From Acrocarpospora corrugata (GTDB lineage: Bacteria; Actinomycetota; Actinomycetes; Streptosporangiales; Streptosporangiaceae): a stretch of DNA of 64,000 nt. Shown here piece by piece: positions 48,537 through 56,260 of this stretch; within the stretch, counting starts at the first letter, position 1; every line of letters starts with the position of its first letter. A program made the translations under genes and the position numbers. The stretch lies in NCBI RefSeq assembly GCF_009687845.1, contig NZ_BLAD01000066.1:36677-100676 (forward strand), read 5' to 3'. The notes below the pieces were generated by a model. The model saw only the letters and a list, made by a program, of their open reading frames with translations, did no database searches and was not told the DNA's origin.

Positions 48537-49472
48537 GGGATCGCCGAGGCGGTGGCGGAGTAGTTTTTCCAGGCCGCCGATCGGGACCAGGTTCTGGGGG
48601 GCGCGCGGGTCCTTGTAGTCGACGCCCGCCATCGATGGCAGCACCAGGGTGATCGCGTTGGCGAGAGCCACGACTTCGGGGACCGAGAGGTCGGCTCCGG
48701 CTTCGCAGCGGGCGATTCCGGCCCAAGGGGTCTGCGAGCGGACGGGGAGTTTCACGTACCAGGCGTGCCGTTGCCAGCTGGTGCCCATCCGGAAGACGGG
48801 GGTTCGCTGGCCTCGGACGAGGGCGGGCACCACGGCCGCCTGGGGTTTCGGCAGGTAGGACGTGTGGTGGGTTTTCACGTAGCCGACGGTGCTCGGCAGG
48901 TGGGTGCGACCCCGGAGGGGCCCGTCGACGAGGAGCAGGTCGTCCTCGCCAGATTCGGCGCGGTAGTTGATCGCCAGGGTGACCTCAAGCTCGGTCAGGC
49001 GGCGCTGCAGCGCCAGGGACAGGTCGTCCAAGCCGCCGTCGCCGCTCTGCTCGGCCTGATAGACAGCCAAGGGAGTGACCGCCTCCGGCGCGCTTGGGGC
49101 CGAGCTGAACAGGGACCGCCGCACCTCCACGGCGGCCAGCGCCGCGGGCGTGTCGCCGCCCGGGACACAGCGAACGATCCCGGCCGCGTACGAGGCCGCG
49201 ATCCCGGCCACCGGCATCTCCTCCGGCCCGCCATGCACCCACACCCGGGCATCGATTCTGCGCACCCCATCGGCGATCAGCAGCACCTTGGGCGGCGCAG
49301 TACCCACCGGCGGCGTGATCGGCCGCCATTCCGGCGCCGGGACCTCCACCTCCAGGTCGAGTTCGGCCGAACTACCCTCCAACTCGGCCAGCGCCTCCAC
49401 CGCGACGGCCGCCGCATACCCGGGGTCCCACGGGTCGACGGTGAATCCAGGCCGCTGCAGGGTAGTGCTCAT
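48492..49472 (-). CDS. nurA: NurA-like nuclease (DNA end resection)
   Basis: A 326-residue protein I assign to the NurA nuclease family. It has two NurA-like acidic motifs, LLIADGVRRID (D68) and DDLLLVDGPL (D183), then VGYVKTHHTSYL with the conserved Lys (200), and an acidic C-terminal helix. NurA is a 5'-3' exonuclease/endonuclease that pairs with the HerA translocase; a HerA-like gene is two genes upstream. The similarity is by motif and context, so a different nuclease of the RNase H fold is possible. ATG overlaps the last mini-ORF of the repeat array (ATGA). Both ends of the gene are repeated in neighbouring DNA. Confidence 0.65.
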   Translation of the reverse strand: MSTTLQRPGFTVDPWDPGYAAAVAVEALAELEGSSAELDLEVEVPAPEWRPITPPVGTAPPKVLLIADGVRRIDARVWVHGGPEEMPVAGIAASYAAGIVRCVPGGDTPAALAAVEVRRSLFSSAPSAPEAVTPLAVYQAEQSGDGGLDDLSLALQRRLTELEVTLAINYRAESGEDDLLLVDGPLRGRTHLPSTVGYVKTHHTSYLPKPQAAVVPALVRGQRTPVFRMGTSWQRHAWYVKLPVRSQTPWAGIARCEAGADLSVPEVVALANAITLVLPSMAGVDYKDPRAPQNLVPIGGLEKLLRHRLGDPGLLYRALRSAATSS

Positions 49473-49522
49473 CTAGTGATCCTTTGGACGGTGAATCCGG
49501 GCCAGCGCTGGGTGATGCTCAT
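49469..49522 (-). other. Mini-ORF of 17 codons coupled to the nurA-like gene
   Basis: Starts ATG in the second repeat unit, reads MSITQRWPGFTVQRITR, and its TGA overlaps the nurA ATG (ATGA). Its own ATG overlaps the stop of the preceding mini-ORF. It resembles the first residues of the nurA product and the last residues of SbcC. It is probably a coupling relic, not a functional peptide. Confidence 0.5.
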
Positions 49523-49575
49523 CGGGTGGCCCTTCGGACAAAGGTGAAACCGGGCCACTGCAGGCTCGCGCTCAT
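49519..49575 (-). other. Mini-ORF of 18 codons in the repeat array
   Basis: Reads MSASLQWPGFTFVRRATR. Its start overlaps the stop of the 53-codon mini-ORF and its stop overlaps the start of the next mini-ORF, both as ATGA. It is a diverged copy of the sbcC-nurA junction. Confidence 0.5.
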
Positions 49576-49733
49576 CTGGTGGCCCTTCGGACAAAGTGAA
49601 ACCAGACCGCTGCAGGGTAGTGCTCATCTGATGGTCCATTGGGCAACGGTGAAACCGGACCGCTGCAGGCACGCGCCCATCTGGTGGCCCTTTGGACAAA
49701 GGTGAAGCCGGACCGCTGCAGGGTGGCGCTCAT
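49572..49733 (-). other. Mini-ORF of 53 codons following sbcC
   Basis: Its ATG overlaps the sbcC TGA (ATGA). It begins MSATLQRSGFTFVQRATR, passes through three further repeat units in shifting frame because the units are not all multiples of three, and stops in ATGA with the next mini-ORF. This is probably the position of the original nurA start before duplication. Confidence 0.5.
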
Positions 49734-52360
49734 CTGGTGGTCCTTTGGACATGGGAGCCGGTCTGGTCGCGGGTGATCTCGTAGCGGATGGGCACCCGGT
49801 CGGCCAGGGCGGGCACATGGGTGACTACGCCGATCATGCGTTCGTGGCCGGAGGCCAGGCGTTCCAGGGTGGTGGCGACGGTGTCGAGGGTGGCCGGGTC
49901 GAGTGTGCCGAAGCCCTCGTCCAGGAAGATCGAGTCCAGGCTGCGGGCGGCGGACGCGGCCAGTCCTGCGACCTGGTCGGAGAGGGCGAGCGCCAGCGCC
50001 AGCGCGGCCTGGAAGGTCTCGCCGCCGGAGAGGGTGCGCGCGTTCCGCCGCATCCCGGCCTCCGCGTAGTCGACCACCTCGATCTCGCCCTTGCCGCCCA
50101 GAACCAGCTCATACTGACCGTCAGAGAGATCCCTGAGCGTCTCGGAAGCGGCGGCCACCAGCAGCTCCAGCGCCTCCGCGCACAGCCAGCGCTCAAACTG
50201 GTTGGCACGCAACAGCAGCCCGAGCTCGTGCGCGACCCTGGCCTCCTCGTCCCAGCGGCTCACTTCCTTAGCGAGCTGCTCGGCCCGCTCCCGGGCCTCC
50301 CTGACCCGCTCCAGCCTGTTCTCCGCCTGCGCCACCGTGGTGGCCAGCGCCTGCCCGATCCGCAGAGGCGTGAAGTCCGGCGGCACAACCAACTCGTACT
50401 CCGCCAGCCTGCCCACCAGCCCCGCCCGCTGCTCATCCCGCACCCGCACCGCCATCGCGAGCCGCTCCGCCCGCTCCCGCCCCGCCACCCGCTCCGCCTC
50501 AGCCGCCTGATCCCGCCACCCCAGCAAAGCCACCCACGCCCGATGAATATCCCCACGATCGACCGGCGGCGGCCTGAACCCCGCCACCGTGTCCCGCGCC
50601 CCATCCAACTCCCGCCACGCCTGCTCAGCCCGCCCCCGCATCCCCCCAAACACCCGCTCCGCCTTACCAACCGCCTCCCGCCCCTGCCGCGACCGCTGCC
50701 GAGCCACCGTCAACGCCCCAACCGCATCATCAAACGCCCGCAACGCCCCCACGATCCACGCCAACTCACCCCGCGCCGCCTCCTCCGTAACCAAACCCTT
50801 CCCGGCATGGCCAACAACTCGCTCTCCGTCGGCCCCCAAGCCGCCAGCACCGCGCCCGGCATCATCGACCCTCAACGCGCCAGCCGCGTCGCCAACTTTC
50901 AACGCGTCGCCCGTCCGCGCGGCGTCGGCGGTCCTCATCGGGCCAACCGGGGCGGTGGTTCTCAGGGCGGCTGCGGCGCGGGTGGCGTCGGTGCAGAGGT
51001 TGCTGGCCTGGGCGATCAGGAGATCGGCTCTGGTCGTCGCTCTGGTGTGTTGGGAGCGTGCGTCGTCTGCGTGCCTTCGGGCGGTTTTGACGGCGGTTTC
51101 GGCGGTGGTCAGGGCCGCCAGGGCGGGGTGGTGTGGGAGGTCGGTGACCGGGCGGAGGCAGGCGGGGCAGGGTTCGCCGATGGTGATGGCGTGGGCTACC
51201 TCGGCGCCGGCGTGGGCGACGCGGAGGCGGTCGCGTTGTTTTTCGGCCTGGGTGAGGGCGGCTTCGGCTGAGGCGGCTCGGTCGGTGATTTCGGGGAGGG
51301 CGGCGGTGGCGGTGTCGGCCTGGGTGCGGGCTTGGGTGGCCTCGGCGGTGAGGCGTAGGTATTCCTCGAGGAGAGCCGCTCGGTCAACCAGGGCAGAGCG
51401 GTCGCCGAGGGTGCTGAGGGCGTTCTCCGCGTGTTGTTCCGCCTGCTCCAAGGTGGTCACGGTGGCGCTCGCGGCGCGGACCGACTCCTCGGCGGCGCGC
51501 AGGCCGTCGGCGAGGCCGGGGACGTCGGACGGGATGATCAGCCGGGTTAGTGTTGCCAGGCCACCGGCCGCGGTCCGTTGTTCCTCGTGGAGACGGCGGA
51601 CGGTGTCGTCGTGGGTGGTCAGGGTGGTCAGTTCGTCGCCCAATCTGGCGGCGAGTTCCGTCAGAGCTTCGAACCGCTGGGTGGCGGCCTGTTCGGCGCG
51701 TTCGTCGGCGCCGGCCAGGCGGGCGAGTTCGTTGCGGGCGAACTCGGCGTGCTGTTTGGCGGCGGCTTCCTCCTGGACTGCCCGTTGCCGGATCCGCTCG
51801 TAGACGTCGGCGTCCAGGAGCTGGACCAGCAGGTCCTGGCGTTCGCGGGGCTGGGCGTGCAGGAACTCGGCGAACCGGCCCTGCGGCAGGACCACGCACT
51901 GGGTGAAGAACTTGTATTCGAGGCCGGTGATGCGCTGCACCTCGGTCGTGACGTTCTCGCCTTCGGCCACCGCGCTCCGCACCCCGGCCAGCAGCTCGGT
52001 CATCGGCGAGCCAGGCGGGATCGCGGGGTCTAGCTCGTCGAGCCGGGCTTCCTTGGTGCGCACGCTGTTCTTCGCGTCCCTGAGCAGGGTACGCACGATG
52101 CCGTGCCGACGTCCCGCCCCCTCGAAGACCAGTGCGACCCGGCCGGAGGTGGCCGAAGGCGCGAGCGCATAAGCGACCACGTTCTCCTTGCCCCAGCGCG
52201 GCACCGTGCCATAAAGGGCGAAGCAGATGGCGTCGATCACCGTGCTCTTACCGGAACCGGTCGCGCCCACCAGGGCGAAATAGTCAACCTCGGCGAAGTC
52301 GACTTCCACCGGTGCGCGGAAACTGCCGAAATTCTCCAGATACAGCCGGATCGGACGCAT
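49730..52360 (-). CDS. sbcC: SbcC/Rad50-type exonuclease ATPase subunit
   Basis: An 876-residue SMC-like ATPase that works with SbcD. Walker A is GATGSGKST (32-40), the long coiled coil is interrupted by the zinc hook CPAC (398-401), and the signature TLSGGETF and Walker B SIFLDEGFGTLD are near the C-terminus. It tethers DNA ends and controls SbcD nuclease access. A low-complexity Gly/Ala/Asp segment lies at about 475-505, and strand composition flips inside the gene near 50,940. The ATG overlaps the stop of a 20-codon mini-ORF (TGATG). Confidence 0.93.
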   Translation of the reverse strand: MRPIRLYLENFGSFRAPVEVDFAEVDYFALVGATGSGKSTVIDAICFALYGTVPRWGKENVVAYALAPSATSGRVALVFEGAGRRHGIVRTLLRDAKNSVRTKEARLDELDPAIPPGSPMTELLAGVRSAVAEGENVTTEVQRITGLEYKFFTQCVVLPQGRFAEFLHAQPRERQDLLVQLLDADVYERIRQRAVQEEAAAKQHAEFARNELARLAGADERAEQAATQRFEALTELAARLGDELTTLTTHDDTVRRLHEEQRTAAGGLATLTRLIIPSDVPGLADGLRAAEESVRAASATVTTLEQAEQHAENALSTLGDRSALVDRAALLEEYLRLTAEATQARTQADTATAALPEITDRAASAEAALTQAEKQRDRLRVAHAGAEVAHAITIGEPCPACLRPVTDLPHHPALAALTTAETAVKTARRHADDARSQHTRATTRADLLIAQASNLCTDATRAAAALRTTAPVGPMRTADAARTGDALKVGDAAGALRVDDAGRGAGGLGADGERVVGHAGKGLVTEEAARGELAWIVGALRAFDDAVGALTVARQRSRQGREAVGKAERVFGGMRGRAEQAWRELDGARDTVAGFRPPPVDRGDIHRAWVALLGWRDQAAEAERVAGRERAERLAMAVRVRDEQRAGLVGRLAEYELVVPPDFTPLRIGQALATTVAQAENRLERVREARERAEQLAKEVSRWDEEARVAHELGLLLRANQFERWLCAEALELLVAAASETLRDLSDGQYELVLGGKGEIEVVDYAEAGMRRNARTLSGGETFQAALALALALSDQVAGLAASAARSLDSIFLDEGFGTLDPATLDTVATTLERLASGHERMIGVVTHVPALADRVPIRYEITRDQTGSHVQRTTR

Positions 52361-52451
52361 CAGCTCGCCACCTCATCACGGAGACGTCCAACACTCTCCA
52401 GGCACAGCCGGAACGGGCGCATCAGCTCGTCACCTCGTCGTGGAGACGGTC
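52328..52451 (-). repeat. 62-bp tandem duplication of the sbcD-sbcC junction
   Basis: 52328-52389 and 52390-52451 are two copies with about 80% identity. Each contains the end of sbcD (coding DEVxS-stop), the TGATG overlap and the first codons of sbcC (MRPxRL). The copies therefore duplicate the gene boundary itself. Confidence 0.85.
52360..52422 (-). other. 20-codon mini-ORF between sbcD and sbcC
   Basis: Reads MRPFRLCLESVGRLRDEVAS: the first part matches the start of SbcC and the last part matches the end of SbcD. TGATG overlaps join it to sbcD upstream and to sbcC downstream. It is a product of the 62-bp duplication and probably serves only coupling. Confidence 0.55.
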
Positions 52452-53576
52452 GAAGAGGGCGGACAGGCGGGGATCGTCGCGGCCGGTGGAGCCGAGGTAG
52501 TCGCGGAACAGGTCCCGGGGGCCGCGTGACGCAGCGCCCTGGCCGCTGTCGCGCCGCCTCGCCTGGGTGGGGCGGAATCGTTCGTCCAGGTCGACCTGGA
52601 GGGCGCCTGGCAGCAGTTCCCTGACGATGTCGGCCAAGCCCGCCCGGGGTTTCTCGGCGACGATCACCCGCAGCCAGGTGTCGGCCAGGTCGCCGGCCAT
52701 CGCTTCCAGCTCGTCGAGCGTCCCGGTCACCGTGGCCAGCGCCCGCGCCGAGGTGATCGCCACCTCGCGGACCACCGCCGGGCTGCCTGGCTCGACGCTG
52801 ACCAGGAGCGCCCCCGGAGTGTTGCGCTCCTCGCCGAAGTCGACGGCGAGGGGGGAACCGCTGTACCAGATCGGGCAGGGGCCGGGCATCTGCTGGCGGC
52901 GGTGCAGGTGGCCGAGGGCCGCGTACTGGGTGGTGGACGGGAACGCGGTGGCCTCGAAATAGTACGAGAAGATCGACTGGGCCTCGCGTTCGCCGCCGCC
53001 GAAACGGCCGCCCGGCAGGGTGCCGTGGGTGCTCACCAGGTTGACGGTGTCGGCCGTGAAGTCCGCGGTCAGCGCGGCGGTGAGCCGCCCGAACCGCTCC
53101 GCGTAGTTGCGGTTGTTGTCAGCGGCCGTGTCCGTCAGCGCCTCGGCGGCCCGCACCACATGCCGATGGGACAGGAACGGCAGCACCGCAAGCCGCACCG
53201 GCTCCCCCGACCGCGCCTTAAAGGTGATGACCCCACCCTGATCGGGCCGCCGGAACGTGCCGAGCACCTGAATCCCGAGCGCCCCCAACACCGGCCGATA
53301 CACATCCAGCAGGTACGGATTGTCGTGGTTACCCGCCAGCACCACCACCTGCCGCCCCTCCTCCCGCAGCGCCATCAACGCCGGCATCACCAGCGCCTGC
53401 GCCTCCGGCGTGGGCGCGGACGTGTCGAACACATCCCCCGCCACGATGACCGCGTCCACATCCTCACTACGCGCGATCCCCACCAACTCCCGCAACACCG
53501 CCCGATGCTCATCCAGCCGCCCACGCCCTTTGAGCACCTTGCCCACATGCCAATCGGCGGTGTGCAGGATCTTCAT
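52422..53576 (-). CDS. sbcD: SbcD/Mre11-type exonuclease subunit
   Basis: A 384-residue metallophosphoesterase nuclease. It has MKILHTADWHVGKVL (D/H metal ligands), VDAVIVAGDVFDTSAP, VVVLAGNHDNPYLLD, STHGTLPGG and AALGHLHRRQQM, which together form the Mre11 active site. A C-terminal capping region follows, with a disordered ARRRDSGQGAASRG segment. It cuts DNA ends and hairpins together with SbcC. ATG 53576 has GAGGAG six bases upstream. It lies between the HerA-like ATPase and sbcC. Confidence 0.93.
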   Translation of the reverse strand: MKILHTADWHVGKVLKGRGRLDEHRAVLRELVGIARSEDVDAVIVAGDVFDTSAPTPEAQALVMPALMALREEGRQVVVLAGNHDNPYLLDVYRPVLGALGIQVLGTFRRPDQGGVITFKARSGEPVRLAVLPFLSHRHVVRAAEALTDTAADNNRNYAERFGRLTAALTADFTADTVNLVSTHGTLPGGRFGGGEREAQSIFSYYFEATAFPSTTQYAALGHLHRRQQMPGPCPIWYSGSPLAVDFGEERNTPGALLVSVEPGSPAVVREVAITSARALATVTGTLDELEAMAGDLADTWLRVIVAEKPRAGLADIVRELLPGALQVDLDERFRPTQARRRDSGQGAASRGPRDLFRDYLGSTGRDDPRLSALFDRLHDEVTS

Positions 53577-53605
53577 CAGACTCCTCATCGGATGCAGTCG
53601 GGTCG

Positions 53606-53637
53606 GCTTGTCGGAGCGAACAGCTTGTCGGAGCGAA
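53606..53637 (-). repeat. Perfect 15-bp direct repeat between herA and sbcD
   Basis: GCTTGTCGGAGCGAA occurs at 53606-53620 and 53623-53637 with a 17-bp period, and a partial third copy follows. It is in the 100-bp gap between herA and sbcD. Confidence 0.8.
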
Positions 53638-53676
53638 GTGGTTTGTCGGTGTTGGGGTCGGGGTGTGCAGTGCGAT

Positions 53677-55521
53677 CTAGAAGGGTGGGATGTCGTCCTC
53701 TGGGGCAGTTGAGGTCAATCCGGCGAACGGGTCGGTGGTGATTTGTCTGGATGGGCCTTTGGTTGAGGGGGGTGGTGTGCCTGCTTCGGCCGGGCGGGTG
53801 GCCCAGGCGGGGAAGGGGAAGGAGATGGTCAGGGGGACGGGGATCTCTGGTTGGGCGACGAACATCGTGCCGGGTTTGGCGATGGTGGCACGTTCCCTGG
53901 ATGTGGGGGGTAGCCAGCCGTACTCGGCTCGGGCGGCTTCGGCGGGGTCGAGGCGACCGGCGACGCGGATGGCGCAGTTGGCGACGATTCGGCGTTCGAC
54001 TTCGGAGGCGGTCTGTTGGGCGCCGATCAGGATGACGCCGAGCGAGCGTCCGCGTTCGGCCACGTCGAGGAGGATTTCTTTGATTGGGGAGTCGCCTTCG
54101 CGTGGGGCGTATTTGTTGAGTTCGTCCAGGACTACGAAGAGCAGCGGGCGGGCTGAGCCTGTGCTTTCCTTGCGGCCGAACTCGCCGCGCAGGACGACGC
54201 CGACCACAAAGCGCTGAGCCCGCTCGGGCAGGTTGTGGAGGTCGACGATGGAGACCTGGGCGTCGGAGGTGGCGATCATGTGCGGCTCGCCCGGCGGGAG
54301 GTCGCCCCGGACGATCGGGGACAGGGCCCGGATGGACGTCCTCAGCCGCCGCAGAAAAGCGTTGATCGTCCCCAATGGCATCGGTGCGCCAGTCCAGGCG
54401 ACCCGGGTGCTCTCATTGGTGAGCCGATCATCAATGAAGTCCACCAGATCCGTATAAGTCCGGCACACCGGAGCGTCCTCGAAGCGGATCGCGCCCGAAT
54501 CCCCCGCCGGTTGCGCGGCGGCCTTCAGTCGGGCCGCGATTTGCCCGATCAGCAGGCTGTACTGCGCCCGCTCGTCGTCGGCATCCGCGAACACGAACCG
54601 GAGCAGCTCCTGCTCGCAGAAACTTGCCAGCGTCCAGTAGAACGCGCTCACCCCGCGCGTGCGTGCAGACACGTGCGGGACCGCGTTGACGTCTCCGGGC
54701 CGTGGCGGCGCGAACACGTGCACGCTCCGGAAAGGCCGCGCGGGCAGGCCCAGCCGGGCGTACTGGTCGCGGGCCACGTCGTCCAGCCGGATGTTGTCGT
54801 AGTCGAGGAACAGCAGGTCCTCACCCTTGACCGAGAAGATCAGCGCCTTCGTGTTGGCGGCCTCCGCGCCCAGCATCCCCGAATGGAAGATCGAGTAGAG
54901 CAGGAAGGTGGCGAACGAGGTCTTGGTGGCGACCCCGGAGACCCCCGAGATCGACACGTGCGCCCCCCGCGTCCCGTCCAGGAAGTCGAAGTTCACATAC
55001 GTCGGCAGCCCGTCCCGCCCGAGCCCCATCGGCACCCGCCGCTCCATGACGTCGAAGTAGAGCGCCTGATCCCGCTCCGCCCCCTGCGCCCGATACGCCA
55101 GCGCCCCGGGCAGCGGCGGCACGAACACCTCCGGCTCGATGCGGGTCACCTTGACCTCGGCCACCTCCACCACGGCCGCCGGCAGGCTCCCGTCCGCGAT
55201 CAGGAACACGTCCGAGTCGAACGCGGCCCCTTCGTGCCGGGCCTCGACCTTGGTGACGATCCCCGCCACCAGCACCGGCCCATGCCCCGGCACGTCCCGC
55301 CGGGTCACCACCACGTCGTCGAGCTGCACCACTTTGCCCGGCTCCAGCCCGACCCAGAAGGACAGCGGCGAAGCCGACTGCGTGCCCAGAACCCGCCCCA
55401 CGACTTCAGCGGACACCTCGGCCCCGGCGGCCTCAGCCAGCTCCGGGCCGACTCCGTTGGCGGCTTCCACGGCCACGCCTTCCCCTCCCGTCGCCGCACG
55501 GCACACACGTCCGTCCAGCAC
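53677..55521 (-). CDS. herA: HerA-like ATP-dependent DNA translocase
   Basis: A 614-residue protein of the FtsK/HerA group. A beta-rich N-terminal HAS-barrel-like region (about 35-135) precedes the RecA core with Walker A GVSGVATKT at 193-201, in which the usual Gly before Lys is Thr. Walker B VVLDELNKY (D466, E467) and the sensor stretch GVILIGAQQTASEVERR follow. The hexameric HerA ring pumps DNA toward a NurA nuclease. The C-terminal 40 residues are Pro/Thr-rich. GTG start. It is first in the herA-sbcD-sbcC-nurA operon. Some would annotate it only as an ATP-binding protein. Confidence 0.82.
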   Translation of the reverse strand: MLDGRVCRAATGGEGVAVEAANGVGPELAEAAGAEVSAEVVGRVLGTQSASPLSFWVGLEPGKVVQLDDVVVTRRDVPGHGPVLVAGIVTKVEARHEGAAFDSDVFLIADGSLPAAVVEVAEVKVTRIEPEVFVPPLPGALAYRAQGAERDQALYFDVMERRVPMGLGRDGLPTYVNFDFLDGTRGAHVSISGVSGVATKTSFATFLLYSIFHSGMLGAEAANTKALIFSVKGEDLLFLDYDNIRLDDVARDQYARLGLPARPFRSVHVFAPPRPGDVNAVPHVSARTRGVSAFYWTLASFCEQELLRFVFADADDERAQYSLLIGQIAARLKAAAQPAGDSGAIRFEDAPVCRTYTDLVDFIDDRLTNESTRVAWTGAPMPLGTINAFLRRLRTSIRALSPIVRGDLPPGEPHMIATSDAQVSIVDLHNLPERAQRFVVGVVLRGEFGRKESTGSARPLLFVVLDELNKYAPREGDSPIKEILLDVAERGRSLGVILIGAQQTASEVERRIVANCAIRVAGRLDPAEAARAEYGWLPPTSRERATIAKPGTMFVAQPEIPVPLTISFPFPAWATRPAEAGTPPPSTKGPSRQITTDPFAGLTSTAPEDDIPPF

Positions 55522-55574
55522 GACTGCACTGTAACGGTAGCCACCGACGATCCGAGTCCGCGCTCAGCCGGGAC

Positions 55575-56126
55575 TCACAGTTCCACCGGCCATGCGTCCA
55601 CCAGCAGTTGCCTGGTGTCGCGTAGCAACTGGGGGAGCACTTTTGTTCGGCCGATCACCGGCATGAAGTTGGTGTCGCCGCCCCAGCGCGGGACGACATG
55701 CTGGTGCAGATGGGCCGCGATTCCCGCGCCGGCGACATGTCCCAGGTTCATCCCCACGTTGAAGCCCTGGGCGCCGCTGGCTTTGCGGAGCGCGTGCAAC
55801 GCGCGTTTTGTGAAATCTGCCAGTTCGACGGTTTCGGCGTGGTCGAGGTCGGTGTAATCCGCCACGTGCCTGTACGGACAAACCATTAAATGTCCGGAGT
55901 TATACGGATAAAGGTTCAACAGCGCATAAACCACCGACCCCCGAGCGACGATCAACCCGTCCGCGTCGTCCCGCTTCGGGATCTCGCAGAACGGGCAGCC
56001 GTCATCAGCACCGGTCCCGGTCGGCTTGTTCTCGCCCTTGATGTAAGCCATCCGGTGCGGAGTCCAGAGCCGTCCGAAAGCGTCGTCCTCGCCCGCCCCC
56101 GACGGCGGTCCCGGGTCGTCTGTCAT
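55575..56126 (-). CDS. HIT-domain nucleotide hydrolase/phosphorylase
   Basis: A 183-residue HIT protein of the Rv2613c (Ap4A phosphorylase) type: CPFCEIPKRDD near the N-terminus is the zinc-linked segment, and the catalytic HIT motif is AHLHQHVVPRW. It degrades dinucleoside polyphosphates in the family. In mycobacteria it lies between thrS and pgsA; here an Asp23 gene separates it from thrS, and 13.6 kb separates it from pgsA. An ATG 12 bases further upstream is an alternative start. Confidence 0.9.
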   Translation of the reverse strand: MTDDPGPPSGAGEDDAFGRLWTPHRMAYIKGENKPTGTGADDGCPFCEIPKRDDADGLIVARGSVVYALLNLYPYNSGHLMVCPYRHVADYTDLDHAETVELADFTKRALHALRKASGAQGFNVGMNLGHVAGAGIAAHLHQHVVPRWGGDTNFMPVIGRTKVLPQLLRDTRQLLVDAWPVEL

Positions 56127-56260
56127 GACGGCCAGCATATGACCCGCCCGGCTCCGCCCGGCGGATCCCCTGCCGGTCAGCGCCTACGGGCCTATCGCCG
56201 GACAAAGCTCCAGATCTTCCGGCAGAATTCCAGCCCTGACCCCCCGAGGAGATGATCAAC

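Larger units (their letters stand above)
49440..49750 (-). repeat. Tandem array of about 53 bp x6 made of the sbcC-nurA junction
   Basis: Six units begin at 49440, 49490, 49543, 49596, 49648 and 49701 (50-53 bp). On the minus strand each contains an AAAGG Shine-Dalgarno-like motif, CCACCAGATGAGC or a variant, then CTGCAGCGG and TTCACC. The unit at 49701-49750 holds the last codons and stop of sbcC, and the unit at 49440-49489 holds the start of the nurA-like gene; the four in between are extra copies. There are no unique spacers, so this is not a CRISPR. Confidence 0.9.

Noticed and set aside
49440..49750. CRISPR array
   Set aside because: The repeats are contiguous with no unique spacers and contain coding starts and stops; they are tandem copies of a gene junction.
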